Notes under the pieces: model-generated
Database searches by the model: none
The model's input: only the letters and a program-made list of their open reading frames with translations
What the model was told of the DNA's origin: nothing
NCBI RefSeq assembly: GCF_963678635.1
Contig: NC_087070.1
Coordinates: 4,374,539 to 4,438,538, forward strand
From: Symsagittifera roscoffensis
Taxonomy: Eukaryota; Xenacoelomorpha; Acoela; Convolutidae
Reading direction: 5' to 3'
Length of the DNA: 64,000 nucleotides
Translations under genes and position numbers: made by a program
Shown here: positions 31,180 to 40,600 of the stretch, one piece after another
Numbering within the stretch: the first letter of the stretch is position 1
Layout of the letters: each line of letters opens with the position of its first letter

Positions 31180-34069
31180 TACATGTTTTTATGGCGCTCC
31201 TGGGTGTTATTCTTTTTTAACATCATGACCGGCAGAACCGTTAACGAGCACTCCGCGCCGAGCGGATGCTCACATTAACGCCCTTATTAGGCCTAAACCG
31301 CCGGGGCGGAAGGGTAGTTCGGAACGCGGAAGCCCTTCGGATTACCGTGAATAGCTTTTTAACTTAGTTAAGACCGAAAATTCACGAACCAGGAAGGGTG
31401 GGGGGATCGGCCATTCCCTCGTTCCCTGAGAGGTTTGTGACCAAAAACAGTTAAAGATATATATAAAGACAAACAAAAAGTAGTATAGTACCCAAGAAAA
31501 ACAAAAAACATAAAAAATAACCGAAAAAACCAAAAACAGTAAAAAAGTAAAAAATCAGTAGAAATCATCCTCCCCAGACGAGATGTGATCCGACCCCCCC
31601 GTTGTTGTTGATAGATATATTGTTGTTACAGGCATTTATATCAGTCAGGATTGTTACGATCAATTTTGTAGCCTGTTTGTGAGGCTTGTACTGTAGGGTT
31701 ATTTGAGCATTTAAGCTCGTTAATGATAAATTGCGCTCAATCCGGAAGGGTCAGCTGATTTGCGCTCAATTCGGAAGGGTCTTGGGAGAAGACTGATCCG
31801 GCAAGCAGTACAAGGAGCAACGAGAAGAGGCTCAACGACAACAACAATCGATTGTTGGGTATCATTACCAAGTTTTGTATCCCTTTTGGTACAAAAAATT
31901 AAAATAGTAATCTGTGGGGGGCTCGACAGTGCTGCACTGTAGTGACCCTTCACCGAACTGCGAATATCCGAGTTAAGCACATTAATTCGGATATTAGACA
32001 AACCCGGAGGGGTATAGTATTACTATTATTATTACTTATAGATTACTTATAGAGCCTATATTAATAGTCTTATATCGTTTTTCAGTGAAAAACAACGAAA
32101 ACAGACCGGTTTTTAGGGTCAAAATAGTGATATTTTGATCCCCCCACAAGTCGCGATTTTTGAGATAACGATAATTTTTGAAACGGAAAAAAGCGCTAAG
32201 TTAGTGTGTTACATCGTAACTGCACTACCATAATAGATAGAACCGGTTAAGTTTAGTTCGAAAGTGGTTGGAACTATTTTGGTACCGAAAACCGAAATTT
32301 CGTGATTTTTGAGAAAACGAAACACTAAAAATTCAGAAAATTTTTTGAAATTTTTGAGTTAGAACAGTAAAAATAGTTGTTCGGACAACGTCCACTAGTG
32401 AATCTACAAGTTTTAAAACCCGCTACCCGAAAGCCTTCCCGGTTGCAGAGAAATCGAACTTAACGTGTCTGATTTGGTGTATTCATCAATCCGGAGGGGT
32501 ACAGGTAGCATAGTTTTTTTGCAAATTTTTTCAACTAAAGCGTTTAGATCGGGTCTTTTGCATTGAACTAGAAGAGTATAGGCGTTCTGAGCTCGGATCA
32601 ACAATTTTTAGGTCGAAAAGACCAGATTTGCGGAAAAAGTTAGGCGGAACCTATAAGAGAGAAATTTCTTGACTTTAGAAAAAAGACGTTTTGGTTAATA
32701 ACTTTGGAACTACTGGGCATATCGAGTTGATCTTGGTACCAATAGATCAGGAATTAGCTGAGCTTACTGATAGAGACAAAAGTTTTGCAAAAAAATAAGC
32801 GTGAAAATTTTTTGAGATTGTTTTTAGCAAATTCCTCAATGTGGAAGGGTACACCCTTCACGTTTTACAAAAAATTTTTAGAAAAGCCCTTATACCCCTA
32901 CCAAAAGGTAATAGTGGTTGAATAAAGTAACTTTAGGCTGTTCTAGACGAAAAGGGAAGGCTAAAGGCACAGCAAAACCTTAATTGAGCCGAAGTTAGGC
33001 GAGCGATAAGACCCTTCACCGTTAGTGTGAATTGTCAAATAAGAGGCTTAACTTCAATCCGGAAGGGTCTAGGAAAGTAGTACATACCCTTCCTAGTTAA
33101 TTGAAAAGGCAAAATTGCATCGGAGAACGTATCCGGAGGGGTATAGGTTGAAAGAAGGAAATCTCCGAAAAGCTACTTTTACAAAACCGGAGGGCTCCCA
33201 ATCCGGAGGGGTCAAAATTTTTTCAAGTTAGGAGGGGTCCGAATCCGGAGGGGTCTTATTTGTACCAATCAGGAGGGGTATTATTTTATTAAAGGACTTA
33301 GGTTAGGTGAAAGAAAGACTAAAGTGAGAGGTATTAGGTTATTAGCACACAGGCTAGGAATCAGTGACTGCACTGGTAACTTGCCTTTCAATAAGAACCA
33401 GACCAAAACAAAACAGGTCCGAACTCGGATATTCTCGACACTAAGTCTGTATTAAAAAGAGCGTGATTCATTGGTGTGGATTGTAACATAATACGTTTTT
33501 GTGAAAAGTGACTGCCCTGAGGATTTTAGTAGGTCTAGCTCGGGCAGTCCGAAGGCAGATAGGTAACACAGTAATCGGTGGGTGCAATAGACGCCCACTT
33601 GAGAAAATTACTGCCTTCAATGTTTTGTCTGTTTGGTGCAGCACCGAGCGGGGAAAGTTTTTTCTTTGAAAGACAAGTTCGACTATTGTACTGCGACCGA
33701 CTAAAAGTACATTACACATACGTTTTTTGTTTTCATAAAGGCATTAATATTCTTTCATTATATAAATTTTTTTTTGTTTTTGATTTTAAATCAACGTAAA
33801 CAGTGCTTGATTGGGTAGTGAGTACACTATCTTTTAAATTGACTGATAACATCATATTGTGCTAGTTTCCAAATCTTACGACCGATAATCGGTTAGTGTG
33901 AATAAAATTTTATACAAACTGTACTCTGATAACATACAGGGATTCGTGGTCACTATTTAATAGAATCTTGTGAAATTTATTGTGTTGTGTCATTATTATT
34001 GTTAATAAAACTATAAGGTCACTAGCAATCGAGTTAAGTGTATAGGCATTAAGAAGTGACAAATAGAGA
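31180..34069 (+). other. Giant element copy A, 2.9-kb untranslated leader
   Basis: There is no credible ORF between the LTR and the gag start at 34070. A possible primer-binding site TGGCGCTCCTGGGTG lies at 31192-31206, 12 bases after the LTR. That spacing is longer than usual and the tRNA is not identified. The leader is marked by at least ten copies of a short motif, consensus AATCCGGARGGGT (31739, 31768 variant, 32003, 32488, 33057, 33130, 33198, 33234 and neighbours), and by scattered complementary ACCCTTC segments. It may hold packaging, dimerisation or translation signals. That is inference. Confidence 0.7.
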
Positions 34070-35146
34070 ATGAGTCTAGACAAGTCAAGGATACCAAAAC
34101 GAGGTAATAGCTCTAGGAAATTCATACCTGAAAAGCAAAGAAAAACGATGACCGATCCTTTTGTGGATTGGATCAAGCGATCCCGGTCCGACAAAGGGGA
34201 GACGGTTTCAGGCAGAATGGTTGAAACGAGAAGTCAGAAGACCTCAGAAGAGCGTAAAGAACTGTTAGAAGTGGAGGTCAACACAGACCATGCCATGAAC
34301 GACAACCAGGAAGTACAGGGACTGGAAGGGAGAGGCAGAAGGCTGGCGAGTGAGTCTACTCCGGTAGAACAAGGCCATGATTTTGCCACTTCCACCGGGA
34401 CACTGGATCGTGAAGAGATGTCGGAACTGTCCGACATCTCAACTGAAATAGCGGCAACGAGAAGATCTCCGACAGACAACACTATGATGGCAGGCGGAAC
34501 TGGGAAACAAACAACGTCAACATCGTTCTCAGAAAGAATGAAGAACACCTTCGGAAACATCTTTCCATTCACCATGGGAGGAGGCGCAGGAAACGAACGT
34601 GAATCCCAGGAGGAAGAGGATGAAGAGGAGCAAGGGGACTTTGGATCTCAAGTCAGCCTCAATAGTTCGATCCAGGAGAATGAGGCATACGTCGGAAGAG
34701 AGACTGGAACCATGGACAAATTTGGTGTAGTGACAACGATAAGCAAAGAGGCAAACACACCGGGCCAGTCAAAAGACTTCGCGATTATGACAAGTTCAGA
34801 GCCACAACATGGAGAGAGTAGAAACAGAGGGCTAGGCAACGCATTGGCGAATCCTGGAGGGGATAATGAAAAGACGTCGAGGAAGAGAGTCAAGTCCCGG
34901 ATCTCCACGAGCACGAAGCTACCTGGGACCGACAGGGTTATACCGCCACTAGTGACGCCACTCGTGGATAACGGGGCGGCACTAGAAGAAGCCTTAAACA
35001 ACATAGTGGAAAGTTTAGGAGAGCAAAATGAACAGATGTCAATAAGGATGAGTGAACTAGAAAGAGCAGTTCACCTTGAAAGAGACGGCCTACTGGAAGA
35101 AATAAACCGCAATAGACAAGAAATGGCAGGAGCGAAAAACGCTTGA
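34070..35146 (+). CDS. Giant element copy A, gag part 1
   Basis: 358 codons from ATG at 34070. The product is strongly polar and rich in Glu, Ser, Thr and Arg, with an acidic stretch (ESQEEEDEEEQGDFGSQ) and a coiled-coil-like end (NNIVESLGEQNEQMSIRMSELERAVHLER). No gag domain is recognisable by eye. Its place directly after the leader and in front of the zinc-knuckle frame makes it the N-terminal part of gag. It ends at TGA 35144, where the coiled-coil reading continues in the frame of 35143-36057. The break lies in an A-run (GCGAAAAACG). Confidence 0.65.
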   Translation: MSLDKSRIPKRGNSSRKFIPEKQRKTMTDPFVDWIKRSRSDKGETVSGRMVETRSQKTSEERKELLEVEVNTDHAMNDNQEVQGLEGRGRRLASESTPVEQGHDFATSTGTLDREEMSELSDISTEIAATRRSPTDNTMMAGGTGKQTTSTSFSERMKNTFGNIFPFTMGGGAGNERESQEEEDEEEQGDFGSQVSLNSSIQENEAYVGRETGTMDKFGVVTTISKEANTPGQSKDFAIMTSSEPQHGESRNRGLGNALANPGGDNEKTSRKRVKSRISTSTKLPGTDRVIPPLVTPLVDNGAALEEALNNIVESLGEQNEQMSIRMSELERAVHLERDGLLEEINRNRQEMAGAKNA

Positions 35147-36057
35147 AAGAAAGAACGGACGAGCATAAGGCGAAGAACTTGTCGCGAATGACAAGAGAAG
35201 CGGAACAGCGAGAGTTACGCTTAAGAGACGACATGGAGAAGTTAAGAATTCAGCAAGAGCAGTCTCTTGGGACTCTTGACACAAAGATAGACGCGATGAT
35301 GGAGAGGCGAACTCAGGCTATCATGGATAGGTTGGACGGGCTACTAAGCAGCAAGAGTGGACCAAAAGAAGGAGAACCGAACTCGGGAGGTCCCAGCAGG
35401 GAACTGAGGGTGAACTTCAATGAACATCAAAAGAGGAGGACGTATGGATCCACTAGAGGCAGGGGCAGTTCATCAGGCTATGCCACAAGGGATAATGGAG
35501 CATGGGGCCCGAACAGTAGAGCAAGTTCAACGGGGAACAGACAAACCTCTAATGAACGACCAATGCAAGGCACACATGCGACTGGGAGAAGTGATTCCGG
35601 CAACAGGGGGCATGCGAGCCCGAGGAGGAGTCATGTGGGCCAAGCGGGAAACACTCACGGCGATTCGGATTGCAGGGATGCACCGCATACAGAGCCTTTG
35701 ACGAGGTGTGAGGACACTCAAGCGGGACACTCAAGGGATGCTACGGCAATGGCCACAGCATTTGAACCCCTAAACAGGTCTTTGGAGGCATTCCTGACAA
35801 GGTTATCCAGAACCAATGAACGCAGTGAGAAGTCCAGGAGAGTCTTTAAGAAACCAAGATGCTATAAAAAAGAATCTGATGGCTGCATTGATACCTGGAT
35901 AGAGGTAATGAAGCTGCATTTCGAGGAAGAGGACTTGTCGGAGAGACAGGAATGCAGTGCGCTCACCAGCAACTTGGAAGGGACAGCCCTGAACTGTGTC
36001 ATGGCCAAGAAGCAATATCACTTGACACTGCTGAGAAAATCTTCGAAATCTTGTTAA
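35143..36057 (+). CDS. Giant element copy A, gag part 2 (coiled coil and basic region)
   Basis: Continues gag part 1 in another frame: about 60 residues of charged coiled coil (REAEQRELRLRDDMEKL), then a Gly/Ser/Arg-rich basic segment, then the start of a capsid-like helical region (SRRVFKKPRCYKKESDGCIDTWIEVMKLHFEE, ALTSNLEGTALNCVM). That last segment resembles the N-terminal capsid block of Ty3/gypsy gag. No ATG opens this frame near its start, which supports it being a frame-shifted continuation. The frame then breaks near 36020 and capsid continues in 35952-37301. Confidence 0.65.
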   Translation: MKERTDEHKAKNLSRMTREAEQRELRLRDDMEKLRIQQEQSLGTLDTKIDAMMERRTQAIMDRLDGLLSSKSGPKEGEPNSGGPSRELRVNFNEHQKRRTYGSTRGRGSSSGYATRDNGAWGPNSRASSTGNRQTSNERPMQGTHATGRSDSGNRGHASPRRSHVGQAGNTHGDSDCRDAPHTEPLTRCEDTQAGHSRDATAMATAFEPLNRSLEAFLTRLSRTNERSEKSRRVFKKPRCYKKESDGCIDTWIEVMKLHFEEEDLSERQECSALTSNLEGTALNCVMAKKQYHLTLLRKSSKSC

Positions 36058-37301
36058 ACCGTTTCGGATCAGGGGTGCAGGGGCACCAGGCGATGATGCG
36101 CTTCGAGAAACGGAGGCAACGAGAAGATGAAACGATAGATAATTTTCTCGATGATTTGGAGATGCTAAGAAGACGCAGCCAACCGGATGAGTCAAACCGA
36201 AGGATGAACCTGGCCGTAGCCTCAAAATTCATCGATGGTGTGAAGAATGATGAACTTCGTACGATGCTAGCAACGCATTACACACCACTATCAACCAATG
36301 CGCCAACACCGGAGGAGTTGAGGCTCAAGTCGAAAGAGTATCTTTTGTTGAAACCTCCTTCGAGATCTGGATACTACAAGAACAATTATGGCAATTTTAA
36401 CAACGGACCAGCAAACCAGGGGAACAATTGGTACAAACCGAGGGATGATATGGACAAGAGACGCTCTTGTGCCAATTGCAGTTCAACGGACCATCATGTG
36501 TCAGCATGCCCAGCTTACAAACAAGGCATGAAAGCAATAGGCTTTAGCCTCGAGGACGAAGATGCGTCAGAATTGGATCATGAGGATTTCATGAGAGGAG
36601 TAATTGCGAAATTTGGACCAAGGTGTTTCTTTTGCAACTTGGAAGGTCATTTTAAATCAGATTGTCCGCAATTCTGGGATGCAGTGGCAGACATAAAGCA
36701 TCCAAGACATGAAGAAGCTTTGTCAGGAGTGAAAGCCAGCAAGGCTCGAATTTTGAGTGAAGCGGAGGCACGCAGAAAGGATAAACCTCAAGAGCTGGCG
36801 GCAAAGAAAATGCAAGCGGTAACAGAGGAAACACGTGAACCGGAACCAGCAACTGCGGCTGATGACTTCAAGATCGATTATAAGGCAGCCGCGAGGGATG
36901 CTCTAAATAGAGTGCAGCAGGAACTGGTGACGAAAGAGATCGAACAAAAGGTGAAACTTGAACTGGAAAATGAGAAACTTCATGAGCAACTGAATACCTT
37001 CGAAGCAACGGAGTTCGAAGAAACGAAAGCACCAAGCAGTTTGAGCATGAAACTTAATGTGATCTCCGGTCAGAGGTTCGGCATGGTGCCGCAAGGAAGC
37101 AAGATACAGTCGATAATCTCAGTGGCTGGACACCAGGTAATAAGAAATCTGAGTGAACCATCCGAGTTCACTTTGATGCATTTGGACACATATGCAGATT
37201 ATCTGAGGCAGGTGGAACCACGCACCGAGTCGAGAGCCGTGCGAGATGGACGACGGCTTATCAAGCTGCTCGAATTTTCCGGAACGCCCCTCGTCATATG
37301 A
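35952..37301 (+). CDS. Giant element copy A, gag part 3 (capsid end, zinc knuckles)
   Basis: Useful reading starts near 36020: AEKIFEILLNRFGSGVQGHQ, RQREDETIDNFLDDLEML and FIDGVKNDELRTMLATHY are gag capsid blocks of the retrotransposon-gag family. Two zinc knuckles follow: CANCSSTDHHVSAC (about 36469-36510, spacing slightly off) and CFFCNLEGHFKSDC (about 36624-36665, canonical C-X2-C-X4-H-X4-C). After a charged coiled-coil segment the frame runs out at 37301 just as the RT leader begins in the 37246 frame. I see no D-T/S-G protease active site anywhere between the knuckles and the RT, which is unusual for gypsy elements. Confidence 0.75.
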   Translation: MQCAHQQLGRDSPELCHGQEAISLDTAEKIFEILLNRFGSGVQGHQAMMRFEKRRQREDETIDNFLDDLEMLRRRSQPDESNRRMNLAVASKFIDGVKNDELRTMLATHYTPLSTNAPTPEELRLKSKEYLLLKPPSRSGYYKNNYGNFNNGPANQGNNWYKPRDDMDKRRSCANCSSTDHHVSACPAYKQGMKAIGFSLEDEDASELDHEDFMRGVIAKFGPRCFFCNLEGHFKSDCPQFWDAVADIKHPRHEEALSGVKASKARILSEAEARRKDKPQELAAKKMQAVTEETREPEPATAADDFKIDYKAAARDALNRVQQELVTKEIEQKVKLELENEKLHEQLNTFEATEFEETKAPSSLSMKLNVISGQRFGMVPQGSKIQSIISVAGHQVIRNLSEPSEFTLMHLDTYADYLRQVEPRTESRAVRDGRRLIKLLEFSGTPLVI

Positions 37302-37665
37302 ACTAGAATTTGACAAACCGGTTTTGCCAGAGATAGAACATTTAAAAGGGAAAATAGGTGAGGGAGATTTCGAAAAATTGCGGGACCTCCTAAATCGGAA
37401 CGCAGATGTATTTTCAAAACATAAGGCGGATATCGGTTGCTGTAATTTCGTCGAACACGAAATCGAACTAGAAGAGGGCGCCGTTCCCCATAGGGAAGGC
37501 GCAAGGCGAATGACGCCACACAAATCGGACGCGTGCCGAGCGGAAATAGAAATGTTGCTTGAATACGACATGATAGAACCCTCGAAATCGCCATGGGCTT
37601 GCGGGGTAGTAATGGCGAAAAAGAAAGGGGGCAGCTTAGATTTTGTTGCGACTTCCGTTACTTGA
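37246..37665 (+). CDS. Giant element copy A, pol: RT N-terminal region
   Basis: 139 codons with the standard lead-in to a Ty3/gypsy RT: DVFSKHKADIGCCNFVEHEI (LL..Y.DVFS...ADIG type), HREGARRMTPHKSDACRAEI and IEPSKSPWACGVVMAKKKGG. The frame ends early. The RT continues in the 37593-42056 frame, the break being near 37635-37645. The equivalent region of copy B lies outside the window, so it is not known whether the break is copy-specific. Confidence 0.82.
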   Translation: MDDGLSSCSNFPERPSSYELEFDKPVLPEIEHLKGKIGEGDFEKLRDLLNRNADVFSKHKADIGCCNFVEHEIELEEGAVPHREGARRMTPHKSDACRAEIEMLLEYDMIEPSKSPWACGVVMAKKKGGSLDFVATSVT

Positions 37666-40600
37666 ACGCGGTAACGATAAAAGATGCGTACCCGATACCG
37701 CGAATAGACGAGAGCCTATCTAAGCTTGGTGATGCCAAGTTCTTCACCACGTTGGACTTAGGTTCTGCCTTCTGGCAGGTCCCTCTGCGGAAGAAGGACA
37801 GAGAGAAAACCGGATTCGCGTGCGAATTGGGATTGTACCAGTGGAAGAGGATGCCCTTCGGCTTGTGCAATGCAACGGCCACTTTTCAAAGACTGATGGC
37901 TCAGGCTTTGACAGGAGTGACCAAAAAGTACGGGAATCTCTTGATGTGCTACGTGGATGATGTAGTCATAGCAACACCGACCCTGGAAGACCACATTGAT
38001 AGGCTCGATGAGGTCTTTGGATGCATGAAAAGAGCTGGATTGAAGTGCAAACCATCGAAATGTGAAATCCTTAGGGATTCGATTAAGTACCTAGGAAGAA
38101 TGGTGGATAGGCATGGTGTGAGACCGGACGCGGAAGCAGTGGAAGCAGTGTTGACATGGAAGGCCCCCAGAACGGACACACAGCTCCTGAGCTTCCTAGG
38201 GTTTGCCAATTACTACCGAGAATTCATAAAAGGATATGTGGACAAGGTGTATCCGATGCAGAAGCTGATGCGCAACAAGGGGAAAAAGTTCGAATGGAAC
38301 GATGAGGCACAGGTTGCTTTCGAGAACATAAAGCGGGAACTGTCCGAAGCGCCAGTGCTGGGCATGCCTACACAAAAGGGCATGTATGTTCTCGACACAG
38401 ACGCATCGGTGGTAGCCATCTCAGGAATCTTGCATCAAGAGCAAGAATGGAACGGAAGAACAGTTCTCCGTCCCATTGCATACGGCAGCAAGGTCTTGAG
38501 TGACACAGAGATGAAATATGGCGCACCAAAAGCAGAAATGTTTGCAGTAGTCACCTTCGTGGAAAAGTACCGTGCATACTTGGGGAGCGCTCCCTTCAAG
38601 TTACGCGTGGACAACAGAGCGTTATCCTGGTTGAAAACCTACTCGATGGATCAGAGTTATATTGGTAGATGGATAGTCGGATTGGATGGCTACCATATGA
38701 TAATCGAACATAGGATGCGTGATAAACACCAGAATGCTGACAGCCTCAGCAAGAAAACTGAGTTTTATGAAAGATTGGAGCAGAAGCAGGCCAATCAGGC
38801 GGAAATAAAGGAGGGATTCTCGTTTCTGGACAAAGAAACTTATGAAGCGCTCCCCTTAACGAGATGGTTGGATAAGTCTGGACATCCAATTCCAGGGCAC
38901 CCTGAGTTACCTGTAGAGAAAGCAGCCGAGATAAAGATCCTATCCAAGGAGGACCCAGTCCCCTTGGATCTGTTGCTGCGCTCGAACCTGGTCCAGCAAG
39001 AACTCTCTCGCATGAACATAAACAGCCTCTCATTATTGGATAAAACGGTGCAAGTCACACCGCAAGTGATGCGGATGCTGGGTGGGTTGTTAGAAAGAGA
39101 AGTGACCAGAGATGACCCCGAGTGGACAGCAGCAGTGGCATCGCTAACAGTTAGTGAGAAGGTGAAGATCATGCCGTCCAGACGACAGCACGAAGAGAAC
39201 GAGAGGGATTGTAGGACGATAGTTCAGCAACTAGTGTCCTCAATACTCCAAGAGATTTTAACCAGTACTTCTTACGGACAGAAAGAACAGGGGAGCAGCA
39301 AGCGAAAGAAAACCGTCACCTTTGTGGACCAGGATAAGGAAGGTAAAAAGGTAGAACAAAATCCGCTGCAAGACTTTTTATCCGGGGAGACGAATGATGA
39401 AAAGAACCAGCGATCACCAGATCAACACCTGGGACAAGAAAATTTGTCCGGGGAGTCTGAGATAGACGAGAAAATTCCTGATGAGAAACAGGACCTAGAG
39501 AACAAAATTTTGTCCGGGGAGTTCAGATGGATGCGAAGAAGGCACAGACATGATCTGGAGGAACGTGCAGTATCCAGCACAACCTCTTCGACGGATGATG
39601 ATTCCCGAAACTCAGGAATGGACACCTATTCAGACAGGAACTCGAGTTCGGGATCAGAACTGTCAGAACTAGCGATACACACGCTACTAGTGGAAACTCG
39701 GGCAAGGGACCTGGACAGAGAGGTGTACCAGGATCCTGACAGTGATCGCTACCTAATACCAAGCGAAAGAGTCTTTGACAACGCAGCGGATGACTTGGAG
39801 ACGATAGCGGTATCGAAACGTTCGATGAGCCTGTTGCCGCAGAAAGAGGTAGTCAGGACTGATCTTCAGCCGTTTAAACAAGAAACACAGCCGTTGGCGA
39901 AGATTTGGTGCGTTAAGATGGAAGAAGACACACACCAGCCCAACGAGCTGAATAGTCAGATGAGGGTCATGAAGACGTACTTAAAGGCGAGATACCGACT
40001 CTCGGATCTTCTAAGGGCGCAGAGAAATGATCGCATGACAAGCAACCTGAAAAGGTGGATCGAGAATGGTTCGCCGGATAAAGGGGACCTCGAGGAAGAT
40101 AGTTATCGCATCCTGAGACAATACTTCATGCAGAAGGAAGGTAGGTTATATTTGAACAAGGACGGGATTGTGGCTTGTAAGAGAAGAGAAAAAGACAGAG
40201 TCCTATACAAGTATAACGCGATAGTGTTACCGCAACTCTATCAGACAGAACTATTATTCAAGTCACATGATCAGATGGGCCATCAGGGGATCGACAAAGT
40301 ATATCAGAGGATCCTGAAGCGCTTTGAGTGGCGTGGGATGAAAAAGGCATGCGAGAAATGGGTAACAGCATGTCTGTCATGCCAACAGGTCAAGGATCCA
40401 AGGAAGTTGCGATTTCCTTTACAATCGATCGAGTCGTCTGAATTTAACGAGGTGGTGCAAATAGACCACCAAAAGATATGCATGACAGACAATGGCTATA
40501 ATCAGGTGCTGGTCATGATAGATCATTTTACGAAGTATGCAGAGGCCGTGCCCTGCATAACTGCCTCGGCGGAAGAGACATGCGACCACCTGATCAACAC

